Shown in pieces: positions 27,343 through 40,530 of a stretch of DNA of 61,410 nt. The notes below the pieces were generated by a model. It saw only the letters and a list, made by a program, of their open reading frames with translations. It made no database searches and was not told the origin of the DNA. Location of the stretch: contig JACXWD010000017.1 in assembly GCA_014764515.1 (NCBI GenBank), positions 2,757 to 64,166 on the forward strand, given 5' to 3'. Every line of letters starts with the position of its first letter. Positions within the stretch are counted from its first letter, which is position 1. Made by a program: the position numbers and the translations under genes. This DNA comes from Candidatus Polarisedimenticola svalbardensis. Lineage in GTDB: Bacteria; Acidobacteriota; Polarisedimenticolia; Polarisedimenticolales; Polarisedimenticolaceae.

Positions 27343-29120
27343 TGCCCGGCCTCCCCACCGGGGAATGCGGCGGGGGTTGCGCCGGCAGGGCCGGGGGCGA
27401 GCATCACCATCGATTCCTGATCCGGAGGGATGCGCAGGTGCCGGAACGCGTCGGACATGATCCGGCTGAAGGCGGGTGCGGCGATTTCGCCACCGTAGAT
27501 GCTTTTGTTTCTCGGGTTGTCCACTACGACCAGGAGAGCCAGTTGGGGATCGCGCACCGGACCGAACCCGGCGAAAGAGGCGAAGTACTGTTTCCCTCCC
27601 GGGCTGTCGTAGCCTGCACCCTCGACATACTTCCGGGTCGTTCCGGTTTTGCCGGCGATGCGGTACCCGGGCACCCGGGCGGCGCGGCCGGTCCCTCGCA
27701 GAACCACCCCTTCCAGCAGGTTGGTCAGGGTGCGGGCCGTCTCCGCCTTGATGACCCGCCGCGGCTTGGTGGCCGGTCTCCCATGCCAGTCGCCATCAGG
27801 CGTACGGCTCCCTTCCACCAGGGTGGGCGGCACCAGGATGCCCTGGTTCGCTACCGCCGCCACGGCGGTGGTCAGTTGCAGCGGGGTGACGCCGATGCCG
27901 TACCCGATGGAGAGGGAGGCTTTGTGCACTTCAGGCGCTGTTTTCATGACCGGTAACCGGCCGTTGGTCTCGCCCGGCAGCAGGACACCTGTTTTCCGTC
28001 CGAAGCCCAGGGCTTTTACGTACTCCATGAACCGGTCCCCATCCAGCGCTGCGGATGCTTTGATGGTGCCGATGTTGCTGGAGTGTTCCAGGACTTCCCT
28101 GAATGACAGGGTTCCGAATTTCTTGTGGTCCCTGAACGTCTGGTTGCGAACCTGGTAATCACCGTTTTCGCAGTAGTACCGCTGGCCCGGCTGGACCAGT
28201 CCCTGGTCCAGGAGTGCGGCGGCAGTGAAGATCTTGAAAGTGGAACCCGGTTCATAGCGATCCACCACCGTCCGGTTGCGTTTTGAGTTCGACCTGTATT
28301 TGCTGTAGCTCTCAAGGTTCGCCGTCGGCCAGTTGGCCATGGCCAGGATCTTGCCGGTGGCAGGCTCCATCAGGACTGCAGATGCGGCTTCGGCGCGCTG
28401 TTCCCTTACGACCTGTTTCAGTTCACGCTCGACGATGTGCTGCAGCACGGCGTCGATGGTGAGGTAGACATCCTGATGGGGATCCTCCTGTGGATTCGTC
28501 TGCAGGACGAACCCTTTACCCAGCGCATCCCGGGCTTCGAACCGGGTGATCGGCTCACCCTGAAGGATTTCATCCAGCTTGAGCTCGACCCCTTCCCGGC
28601 CGACCTGCCTCTCGCTGTCCCAGCCGGCGTAACCGACCACATGGGCGGCCAACGATCCGCCGGGATACGATCGCCGTGACAGTTTCTCCAGTTCGAACGC
28701 CGGGGAGCCCCGTCCGATGACACCGCTGCTGCGGATCTGGTCGGCCTGAACCGAGCTGAGAGTGGTGGCGATCACCTTGCGCCGGCCGGCCTTCCGGATA
28801 CGCCGGGCGATCTCCCCGGCCTCGAGACCCATGATCGGAGAAAGCTTCCTGGCCGTGTCCTCGATATCCTCCACCCGGGACGGGTAGACGTACAGCTTGT
28901 GGTGCTCGATGTTCAGGGCGAGTTCGTGGCCGTTACGGTCGTAGATCGACCCTCGTTGCCCGATCTCCGTGGTTGTCTTGTTCTGCTGATCCTGGGCGCG
29001 GATCCTGAAGTCTTCGCTCCTGATGATCTGGATGCTGTAGAGCTTGAACAGCACGCCCGAGGCCAGGGCCACGAACATCATGGCGATCAGAATCGCCCGC
29101 TTGCGGGTTACGGTCTCCAT
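27339..29120 (-). CDS. ftsI: Septal penicillin-binding protein FtsI (PBP3 class B)
   Basis: The 593-residue transpeptidase crosslinks septal peptidoglycan. One membrane helix (about 8-30) is followed by the dimerisation/pedestal domain containing RGSIYDRNGHELA, then the penicillin-binding domain with all three active-site motifs: STFK in EPGSTFKIF, SSN in EHSSNIGT and KTGTT near the end. No PASTA repeats follow. ATG 29120 has GGAGG upstream, though with long spacing. Confidence 0.97.
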   Translation of the reverse strand: METVTRKRAILIAMMFVALASGVLFKLYSIQIIRSEDFRIRAQDQQNKTTTEIGQRGSIYDRNGHELALNIEHHKLYVYPSRVEDIEDTARKLSPIMGLEAGEIARRIRKAGRRKVIATTLSSVQADQIRSSGVIGRGSPAFELEKLSRRSYPGGSLAAHVVGYAGWDSERQVGREGVELKLDEILQGEPITRFEARDALGKGFVLQTNPQEDPHQDVYLTIDAVLQHIVERELKQVVREQRAEAASAVLMEPATGKILAMANWPTANLESYSKYRSNSKRNRTVVDRYEPGSTFKIFTAAALLDQGLVQPGQRYYCENGDYQVRNQTFRDHKKFGTLSFREVLEHSSNIGTIKASAALDGDRFMEYVKALGFGRKTGVLLPGETNGRLPVMKTAPEVHKASLSIGYGIGVTPLQLTTAVAAVANQGILVPPTLVEGSRTPDGDWHGRPATKPRRVIKAETARTLTNLLEGVVLRGTGRAARVPGYRIAGKTGTTRKYVEGAGYDSPGGKQYFASFAGFGPVRDPQLALLVVVDNPRNKSIYGGEIAAPAFSRIMSDAFRHLRIPPDQESMVMLAPGPAGATPAAFPGGEAGQ

Positions 29121-29145
29121 TGCGGACCTGTTTCCTCCGCTCCGT

Positions 29146-29523
29146 TCATTGGTCCGCCTTGGCGAGGCGCTCACCGCTCTGGTCCTGGCCGGTACGAGCC
29201 CAGACGACCTTGTCCGGTTCCGTCTGTCGCAGCCCGATCCGCGGAGCGGCGCGCTCGACCCGTTGGAAGTTCTGCATGCTGGCCTTCTCGATCAGGAAGC
29301 GGCCTTCCTCTTCGACCAGACGGTCAAACTCGTTCTGGGCCTCCTGAATCTGGTACCTGGTCTTGGTGTAGCGGTTCTGTTGCACCACGTACATCACGAG
29401 GGGCGCCAGCGCTGCGGCGATGGCCAGCAGCACCATAACCAGTTTCACATTCCGGCGAGGGTCGGTCTCAAGACGCAGATCGACGTTCTTCCATCTGCGG
29501 GTAGTCTGTTCTTGCCGGCTCAT
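29146..29523 (-). CDS. ftsL: FtsL-like division protein
   Basis: A small (125 residues) bitopic protein with a basic N-terminus, one membrane helix (about 27-47) and a predicted coiled coil (about 50-90). Sequence similarity in this family is low; the call rests on size, topology and its place between rsmH and ftsI, where ftsL always sits in dcw clusters. Its start overlaps the rsmH stop (ATGA). Confidence 0.85.
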   Translation of the reverse strand: MSRQEQTTRRWKNVDLRLETDPRRNVKLVMVLLAIAAALAPLVMYVVQQNRYTKTRYQIQEAQNEFDRLVEEEGRFLIEKASMQNFQRVERAAPRIGLRQTEPDKVVWARTGQDQSGERLAKADQ

Positions 29524-30509
29524 CCGATCCTCTCCCCAACGCGCAGTTTGGCGCTTCGTGCCCGGGGGTTCTCATGAACCTCCTCGTCCCGGGCTGTAAG
29601 AGGCCTGCCGGTGATCACTTTCAGGAAGTTTTCCCTGCCGCATGCGCAGATCGGCAGGTCCCTGGGACAGGTGCAGCGGTTGGCCAGGGAGCGCATCGCC
29701 AGCTTGACCGCCCGGTCTTCAAGGGAATGGAATGAAATCACGGCGATACGGGCCCCTTTGCGCAGCATGGAAACGGCGTCGGTGATGAACCGTTCGATCC
29801 CTTCAATTTCGCCGTTGACCCGGATGCGCAGGGCCTGAAAGGTCCGTGTGGCCGGGTGGATGCGGTACTGCCGGGCGCGGGGACCGGCAACATCCGATAC
29901 CAGAGTGGCCAGATCCAGGGTTGTCCGTATCGGGCGCGTCTCCCTGCGTTTCACGATCGCCTTGGCTATGGGACGGGCCAGTTTCTCCTCGCCGTAGACC
30001 CGCAGGTCCTGGGTGAGATCGTTCAGCGAAATGGTTTCCAGCAGTTCGGCGGCGGTGATGCCGCCGGACCGATCCATGCGCATGTCCAGGGGGCCGTCGA
30101 ACCGGAAGGAAAATCCACGATCCGCCGTGTCGAGCTGCATGGAAGAAACACCCAGGTCGGCCAGGATGCCGTCGACGGCGAAGGTTCCCTGGGCCCGCAG
30201 CGTTTCGACCAGGTTCTCGTGGGAGCCGTGGACCGGCACGAAGCGGGATCCATACTGGCGGAGTCTTTCGATGGCGATGTCCAGAGCCGACCGGTCCCGG
30301 TCGATGCCGATCAAGCGGCCATCCTCTCCCACCAGTTCCATGAGAGCTTCGGCGTGGCCACCGGCGCCAAGAGTGGCGTCCACCAGCGTATCGCCGGACT
30401 TCGGGCGCAGGGCTTCCAGCACCTCTGTCAGGAGCACGGGACGGTGCGGATTAATCTTGGACGTCAAGATCGTCTCAGCGCCTCCACTGCAAAGGATCGA
30501 TGTCGACAC
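29520..30509 (-). CDS. rsmH: 16S rRNA (cytosine-1402-N4)-methyltransferase
   Basis: A 329-residue SAM-dependent methyltransferase for C1402 of 16S rRNA. HRPVLLTEVLEAL at the N-terminus, the SAM loop DATLGAGGHAEALM, DLGVSSMQLDTADRGFSF and ISFHSLEDRAVK are all characteristic. Translation begins at GTG 30509; GGAG lies 12 bases upstream, overlapping the mraZ stop. Normal length. Confidence 0.96.
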   Translation of the reverse strand: MSTSILCSGGAETILTSKINPHRPVLLTEVLEALRPKSGDTLVDATLGAGGHAEALMELVGEDGRLIGIDRDRSALDIAIERLRQYGSRFVPVHGSHENLVETLRAQGTFAVDGILADLGVSSMQLDTADRGFSFRFDGPLDMRMDRSGGITAAELLETISLNDLTQDLRVYGEEKLARPIAKAIVKRRETRPIRTTLDLATLVSDVAGPRARQYRIHPATRTFQALRIRVNGEIEGIERFITDAVSMLRKGARIAVISFHSLEDRAVKLAMRSLANRCTCPRDLPICACGRENFLKVITGRPLTARDEEVHENPRARSAKLRVGERIG

Positions 30510-30524
30510 GATTCGAATCGACTC

Positions 30525-30965
30525 CTAAATGCCGAGGTCGGCCAGGTTGTCCAGATCGGTTTCGGTGAGCGGTTCGGATTCCAGCTTCTTTTCCAGTTCG
30601 CCGTGGTTCCAGACCTCGAGGAAGTTCTGCTGGCCCAGGACGGCAACCTCGCCGCTAACGTCTGCCTTGTCCCGCACCAGGGGGTGCAGGAGAACGCGCC
30701 CCTGGGAATCCATGTTCGCTACCTGGCCGTAGTAATTCACCCTGTTCTTGAACCGGACAATCGCCGGTTTGAACCCCGAAGAGGCGGAGAGCTTCTGTTC
30801 GATTTCGACCCAGATCTCCATGGGGTAGATCCGGATCGATTCGCCGTCCAGGCTTGTGACAAAGAATTCCCGACCAAATCTCGGCTCGATAATCGAGCGG
30901 AACTTGGAAGGGAGTTTGAGCCTGCCCTTGTCGTCAACCTTGGCTAGAAAATTACCTCGAAGCAT
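30525..30965 (-). CDS. mraZ: Transcriptional regulator MraZ
   Basis: A 146-residue DNA-binding protein with two SpoVT/AbrB-like repeats: LAKVDDKGRLKLPSKFR (about 8-24) and ANMDSQGRVLLHPLVR (about 83-98). MraZ represses its own dcw promoter by binding tandem TGG-containing repeats. Such repeats are present at 31080-31114. First gene of the cluster. Confidence 0.96.
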   Translation of the reverse strand: MLRGNFLAKVDDKGRLKLPSKFRSIIEPRFGREFFVTSLDGESIRIYPMEIWVEIEQKLSASSGFKPAIVRFKNRVNYYGQVANMDSQGRVLLHPLVRDKADVSGEVAVLGQQNFLEVWNHGELEKKLESEPLTETDLDNLADLGI

Positions 30966-31079
30966 TCCGCCCGCCCGGTCCGATGGGAACTGGCAGGGAA
31001 CTCGAAACCGGTTATGATCGGAGGCCTATAACCGCCGGTTTCCGTGCCCTGTCGCCGCCCGTAATTGGAGGTTGTAGAT

Positions 31080-31114
31080 TCCCATTGGGGTCCACTTCAC
31101 TCCATTTTTGACCA
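31080..31114 (-). promoter_or_regulatory. MraZ operator: four TGG boxes at 10-base spacing
   Basis: Reading on the minus strand, TGGTC (31114-31110), TGGAG (31104-31100), TGGAC (31094-31090) and TGGGA (31084-31080) occur exactly ten bases apart, so all face the same side of the helix. This matches the known MraZ operator design of repeated TGGGN-like boxes with five-base spacers. The boxes begin at the predicted transcription start, so bound MraZ would block RNA polymerase. The rest of 30966-31079 holds leader sequence with nothing else recognised. Confidence 0.85.
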
Positions 31115-31121
31115 CCTTGGA

Positions 31122-31150
31122 ATAATAAGGAAGCGTCAGAAACCTGTCAA
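31122..31150 (-). promoter_or_regulatory. Sigma-70 promoter of the dcw operon
   Basis: A near-perfect promoter on the minus strand: TTGACA (31150-31145), 17 bases, TATTAT (31127-31122). The start is expected near 31115, right at the first MraZ box, leaving a leader of about 150 bases before mraZ. The region from here to the end of the secreted-protein gene (31151-31269) shows nothing else clear. Confidence 0.85.
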
Positions 31151-31269
31151 GGTAAATTGTTTTACGTTCAGGGGGATAATAATCCGGTGATAAGGCGAAT
31201 ATAAACCGAAAGCAGGTCCGGAAACAAAGCTATCGATTGCTGCGTACTTACGCTTCGGTTTCGCTCAGA

Positions 31270-31968
31270 TCAGCGCAGTCCCAGGGGCACGGTCGCGGCC
31301 GGGTCCTGGCCGTCCTCGCTCTGCCAGCGATCGCCGGAGTCGCCTTCATCCGAATCCCTGCCGTTTCCGATCCAGAACCAGCCCAGAGGATCCACGGCGT
31401 CCGGTCCCTCCTGAATGCCCTGGGTCGAGGCTGAGACTTCCGGATTGAACAGCGGAATGTCACGGATGACAACACCGTTGCCTGCATTGAACGCGACTAC
31501 CAGCCGATCGGCGATCACGCTGAGAGCCGGAGAGGCCTTGGGATCTCCGGCCCTTGCGATGGTCCGGGGAAGCAGCGCCGTGTCCGGTTCGCCGGCGATG
31601 GCGGTGATCCGCACCTCTCCCAGCGGCAACTCGGTGAAAGCCAGGTAGGCGACTCCATGGCTGTCGAAGACCAGCGCGGGATCGATCTGATCCAGGCCGT
31701 CGTCGCGGCCGATGAACACCGGTTCCGTCCAGACGTCGCCGGACTTGACGGCCAGGGCGATGGAGTATTCCCCACCTTCCCGATAGCCCCAGGCGGCCAG
31801 GATTGTCCCGTCTGCAGGGTTAATTGCCAGGACCGGTTCCTGGTCCAGGCTCCGTGGCGCGTAGCGATGAGGTCCCCGATCTCCGCGGGGACCTGCCAGG
31901 CTCAGGCCCAGCGTGGCGGCCAGAGTCAAACAAACGACCAAGGTGAGGATTTTTCCGCTGTTACGCAT
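31270..31968 (-). CDS. Secreted protein with sialidase/BNR-like blades
   Basis: I do not recognise a specific family. The 232-residue product has a signal peptide (MRNSGKILTLVVCLTLAATL, cleavage probably near residue 25). The mature part carries two or three short repeats of the DQEPVLAINPADGTILAAWGY and IDPALVFDSHGVAYLAFTE kind, which resemble BNR/sialidase-type beta-propeller strands, and an acidic Gly/Asp-rich tail. There are too few blades for a whole propeller. ATG 31968 has GAGGGGG upstream and overlaps the end of the XRE-TPR gene by eight bases, so the two are translationally coupled. Confidence 0.7.
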   Translation of the reverse strand: MRNSGKILTLVVCLTLAATLGLSLAGPRGDRGPHRYAPRSLDQEPVLAINPADGTILAAWGYREGGEYSIALAVKSGDVWTEPVFIGRDDGLDQIDPALVFDSHGVAYLAFTELPLGEVRITAIAGEPDTALLPRTIARAGDPKASPALSVIADRLVVAFNAGNGVVIRDIPLFNPEVSASTQGIQEGPDAVDPLGWFWIGNGRDSDEGDSGDRWQSEDGQDPAATVPLGLR

Positions 31969-33154
31969 CGCTTTTCCCCCTCTCGATGAAGCTGTCGAAT
32001 TCGACAACCTCGGGGAATTTCTTTTCGATTGTGGATCGCAGGGATTTCAGGCGTCCGAAAGCGATCCTCGTTCGGGTCGGATTGCTGTCCGCCCGAGCCA
32101 TCTGCCACTCGTACCAGGCGTTGACGAACAACAGGTCCGAGTACTGCCGGTCCGGCGTGTTGCAAATAGCTTCCGATTCGCGGAAGCAGTGCCGGGCCCG
32201 GGTGATGTTGCCGATGTTGTGGTAGGCCTCGCCAAGGTTGGTCCATGCTCGGGCTCTGAGGCGAATATTCCCTTCGTTCTGGCATTCCTGCAACGCATCC
32301 CGGAGGATTCGGATCCCTTCCCGGTGCTTGCCGAGAGCGACGTAACAGGTGCCTATGTTGATACGAATCCTGAGCGGCTCCAGGCTGACGCCCAGTTGCT
32401 CATAGCGCTCCAGGGCTTCACGGTAGCGGCCGATGGCGCCGTTCCAGTTCCGGTTCTGGGCCAGGATGAATCCGAGGTTGTGGACCGCCCGGGCAGCCAG
32501 CATGTCGTCGTTGCGGTTCTGGGCCAGGCTGTAGGCCCGTTCCGCCTCGATCTCGGCCAGGAATACGTCTTCCTGTTCAGCGTGGACGTTGGACAGGGCC
32601 AACAGGGCACGGGCCTGAAGTATCGGATCCAGGGTAGGAGCAACTTTCAGGACCCGGCGCAGTTCGGTCTCGGCCAGTGTAATTTTGCCTAGACGGGCCA
32701 GGGCCGCGGCCAGATTGATCCTGGCCTGGGCGATCCTCTCCAGGTTCTCATGGGAGCCGGCATCTTCTTCGAGCAACTCCACGGCCCGCTCGAACAGACC
32801 GAAAGCCAAGCCGGAATCCCCTGCGCCCAGGGCTGAGAGACCGTTCTGGATCAGGTCGTCCGGCTCGCCGGTTTCAGGTTTCAGGTCTTCGAACGCTTCC
32901 AGGTCAACCACGTCGGAAAAGGACTGAATGGAGACGTTGAAAACACCTGCCAAAACGCGAAGTTTGTCAAAGGATGGGTAGCAAACGCCTTTTTCATAAC
33001 GACTAAGCTGGGAGTTGTCGATCTCTCCGCCTTCGTCCCGGGCCTTTTCCTCGACCCTGCGGAGGGAATAGCCGTAACCGGACCTCAGCTGCTTCAAGTA
33101 GCTGCCGAGCCTCGGGCTTCCTTTTTGCGGCTGCGAAAGCGCTCTGGACCCCAT
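31961..33154 (-). CDS. XRE-type HTH regulator with TPR domain
   Basis: The 397-residue protein has an N-terminal helix-turn-helix of the XRE class (about 15-75, including SLRRVEEKARDEGGEIDNSQ then LSRYEKG) and then about seven TPR-like helical pairs (about 105-375). This is the build of RRNPP-type regulators, which are controlled by a peptide bound in the TPR superhelix, although many XRE-TPR proteins have other ligands. ATG 33154 has AGGGGG upstream; the earlier ATG at 33229 lacks a ribosome site and lies at or upstream of the predicted promoter. It is divergent from the kinase-ligA-NtrC operon. Confidence 0.85.
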   Translation of the reverse strand: MGSRALSQPQKGSPRLGSYLKQLRSGYGYSLRRVEEKARDEGGEIDNSQLSRYEKGVCYPSFDKLRVLAGVFNVSIQSFSDVVDLEAFEDLKPETGEPDDLIQNGLSALGAGDSGLAFGLFERAVELLEEDAGSHENLERIAQARINLAAALARLGKITLAETELRRVLKVAPTLDPILQARALLALSNVHAEQEDVFLAEIEAERAYSLAQNRNDDMLAARAVHNLGFILAQNRNWNGAIGRYREALERYEQLGVSLEPLRIRINIGTCYVALGKHREGIRILRDALQECQNEGNIRLRARAWTNLGEAYHNIGNITRARHCFRESEAICNTPDRQYSDLLFVNAWYEWQMARADSNPTRTRIAFGRLKSLRSTIEKKFPEVVEFDSFIERGKSDA

Positions 33155-33199
33155 TCTGAACCCCCTGTCTTGTGTCTGGACCGTGAAACCTTCTGCCCT

Positions 33200-33229
33200 G
33201 TTATACGCCTGTTTCCCGGTCATGCGCAA
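33200..33229 (-). promoter_or_regulatory. Possible sigma-70 promoter for the XRE-TPR gene
   Basis: Minus strand TTGCGC (33229-33224), 18 bases, TATAAC (33205-33200), predicting a start near 33193 and a leader of about 40 bases. The -10 box is good, the -35 only partial. The remaining divergent intergenic DNA (33230-33437) has no other clear signal; a TACAAT facing the kinase lacks a good -35. Confidence 0.4.
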
Positions 33230-33437
33230 ATCGTCGGATCGGCTGCCGTTTCACCATAATGAATTTGATTCACTGTTGGGCCGTTCCACTCAAGTCTTTT
33301 AAGTACAATGATCTAGGTGTCAGGTCAACCGGTGAATCCCCCTGGCCGGGAGCGATGCGGTTCATGTACAGCGGTTCCTGATCCGCAGGACATCGGGACA
33401 CGGCTCCCTGTAGAATACCAACTGGAGGCAGCGGATT

Positions 33438-38289
<4,852 letters not shown>

Positions 38290-38402
38290 GACCTGGCCCC
38301 GATAACCGCCGATTTGACGCGTCAGATTGTCGTCGATGCAGGGTTGCGGGGCTCATGGATCCAAATTCGGCGTATTTTGCGGGGAATTTGCAGCGCTCCG
38401 GC

Positions 38403-38418
38403 AGGCACAGGGTTTGCG
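38403..38418 (+). promoter_or_regulatory. Sigma-54-type promoter (-24/-12)
   Basis: AGGCACAGGGTTTGCG has GG and GC exactly 12 bases apart with GGCAC and TTGC, matching the consensus TGGCACG-N4-TTGCW at most positions. The start would be near 38429, only about five bases before ATG 38434. The NtrC-family gene ends 113 bases upstream. No other signal was seen in 38290-38433. Confidence 0.5.
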
Positions 38419-38433
38419 TAATACAGAACCGTC

Positions 38434-38847
38434 ATGACTCCTCTATCCAACGGAAACTACAAGGTACTAGTGGTGGATGACGATCCATCGGTGCTGGCCA
38501 CCTATCGCAGGTTGCTTGGCCGCGCCGGTTATTCCACCGTCACCGTAGATGATCCCCGGGATGTGCTGGCCGACGGCGGCCTTTACGAGGGAGCCGACCT
38601 GCTGCTCCTGGACTACAGAATGCCGGGGATCGACGGGATCACTCTGCTGGCGGAGCTGCGGCGCCGGGAGTTCCGGGGCCGCTGCATCCTGATATCCGCC
38701 TACCTCAATGATGAAATCCGCTCTCAGGCCAGTCATCTGGGCGTTAATCTGGTGCTGGAAAAGCCGGTTGATATCCGTAGATTACGGGGCGCATTGACCG
38801 ATCTCCTGCCTCTGGCTGGAGCCAGTCCGGCGGGGATGGGTGCCTGA
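38434..38847 (+). CDS. Stand-alone receiver-domain protein
   Basis: A 137-residue single receiver with the acidic cluster DDD (15-17), phospho-site Asp60 (LLLLDYRMPGIDG), Ser/Thr switch in LISAY and Lys in LEKPVD; there is no output domain. It may act as a phosphate sink or by protein contact. No ribosome site is visible before ATG 38434, which fits the very short leader predicted from the sigma-54-like promoter. The cognate kinase is not certain; the kinase at 33438 is a candidate. Confidence 0.88.
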   Translation: MTPLSNGNYKVLVVDDDPSVLATYRRLLGRAGYSTVTVDDPRDVLADGGLYEGADLLLLDYRMPGIDGITLLAELRRREFRGRCILISAYLNDEIRSQASHLGVNLVLEKPVDIRRLRGALTDLLPLAGASPAGMGA

Positions 38848-38949
38848 TCCGCATTCTGGCCTTACACTTACCACACGACGATGACAGAGGGAGAGGGGGG
38901 AGGCCGGCCCCGCCTTGATGAGGTGGTGCGGCTGGGAGGTCTGCGGGAT

Positions 38950-40530
38950 ATGCGACGAACATACAGCTTTTTCACATTATTGGCGGTTATCGGTATCAGT
39001 ATTGTCTTCGGGATGATCGCCGGTGGCTTCCTGAACCGGCCGCGGGTCATGTACGCCGCCGGCGCCCATACGCTCAAGAGCGGATCGGAGCCGGTGACGG
39101 CGCGGGTCTCGGGCAGGGGCGATGCAGCCGGAATCGATTTCGCGGACATCTCCGAGGCCGCCTCCCAGGCTGTGGTCAACGTCACCAACAAGCGAAAACC
39201 GGGTGGAGAATCAGGCTCCAAGCCCGGCTGGCTGGAGCACTGGTACCCGCGATCCGAGGAAGAAGAAGGGGAGACACCGGAAGGGGAAGAGCCGCGTCGG
39301 CGATTCCATCCCGGTCAGACCACCTCCGGCTCCGGGTTCCTGATCTCGGACGACGGCTACATTTTAAGTAACAACCATGTGGTGGCCGATGCGGACATCC
39401 TGACCATCCGGCTGGACGACGGCAGCCTGTACACGGCAGAGGTGGTCGGCACCGATCCGGCCATCGATCTTGCGGTGTTGAAGATCGACGCAGGTGATCT
39501 GAAGCTGCCGTATCTCGATCTCGGCGAATCCTTCGATCTTCGGGTCGGCGAATGGGTCATTGCCATCGGTAATCCCCAGGAGTTCGACCGCACGGTCACC
39601 GTCGGGGTGGTCTCGGGCCTGGACCGGCGGGTAGCGTTGCCGAATACCGATAACCTGGTGGCGGCGTTCATCCAGACCGATGCGGCGATCAATTTCGGAA
39701 ACTCCGGAGGTCCGCTCCTGGATCTGAACGGCCAGGTGGTCGGGATCAACACCGCCATCAGCCGCGGCGAGGGTTCCGAAGGGATCGGGTTCGCCCTCCA
39801 GATCGATCAAGCCAGGAGCGCCATGGAGCAGCTCATGGCCCGAGGCGAGGTCCATCGCGGATTTCTGGGCGTAACCATGAACGACCGGGGCGTCGATTCG
39901 GAGGTCCAGAAGTATTACAACCTGCCTGATCGTTACGGCGTGCTCCTGGATGTGGTCACACCGGGAGGCCCTGCGGATATCGCCGGCCTCAAGAAAGGGG
40001 ACATCATCCGATCGGTGGACGGCAAATTGATCCGGAACAACAACGGCCTGGTAGGGGTTATCGCGTCCAGGATGCCTGGTGAGACCGTGGAACTTGAAAT
40101 CATCCGGAACGGCAAAACCCTCATCAAGAAAGCCCGCCTGGTGGACCGGGGTGAAGCGATCCGATCCAGCCTCAGAACAGCTCCGCTGGAGTTTGAAGAA
40201 GATGAAGGCGACCTGGAAGAGGGTACGGCCACCGGCCTGGGTATCACGGTGGAAACCTATGACGCCGCCGAGGTCCGCCGACGATTGGGACGCCAGGTTT
40301 CCGCCGAACTCCGGGGAGCCGCGGTCACCGACGTGGAATTCGGCAGCCAGGCTGTGGACAAAGGGTTGCGGCCGGGGTGGATCGTGATCGCCGTGAACAA
40401 CCGCAGCATCCGGGATGTGGGCGACTGGCGCCACGCCATGCGCACCCTGGACCGGGACCGCCCGGTAATGCTGGAAGTCACCAGCCCTGCCGCCGCCGTC
40501 AGCAAGTACATCTTCCTCGACACCGAGTAG
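38950..40530 (+). CDS. HtrA/DegP-type periplasmic serine protease
   Basis: A 526-residue trypsin-like envelope protease and chaperone. An N-terminal membrane anchor or uncleaved signal (about 6-28) is followed by the protease domain with the triad His143 (SNNHVVADA), Asp173 (AIDLAVLKI) and Ser252 (NFGNSGGPL), then two PDZ domains (about 290-380 and 420-515). A charged insert rich in Glu (about 101-120) precedes the first protease strand. ATG 38950 is chosen for GGGAGG upstream; an ATG at 38881 would add 23 residues but has no ribosome site. The TAG stop is followed directly by repeat element copy 2. Confidence 0.93.
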   Translation: MRRTYSFFTLLAVIGISIVFGMIAGGFLNRPRVMYAAGAHTLKSGSEPVTARVSGRGDAAGIDFADISEAASQAVVNVTNKRKPGGESGSKPGWLEHWYPRSEEEEGETPEGEEPRRRFHPGQTTSGSGFLISDDGYILSNNHVVADADILTIRLDDGSLYTAEVVGTDPAIDLAVLKIDAGDLKLPYLDLGESFDLRVGEWVIAIGNPQEFDRTVTVGVVSGLDRRVALPNTDNLVAAFIQTDAAINFGNSGGPLLDLNGQVVGINTAISRGEGSEGIGFALQIDQARSAMEQLMARGEVHRGFLGVTMNDRGVDSEVQKYYNLPDRYGVLLDVVTPGGPADIAGLKKGDIIRSVDGKLIRNNNGLVGVIASRMPGETVELEIIRNGKTLIKKARLVDRGEAIRSSLRTAPLEFEEDEGDLEEGTATGLGITVETYDAAEVRRRLGRQVSAELRGAAVTDVEFGSQAVDKGLRPGWIVIAVNNRSIRDVGDWRHAMRTLDRDRPVMLEVTSPAAAVSKYIFLDTE

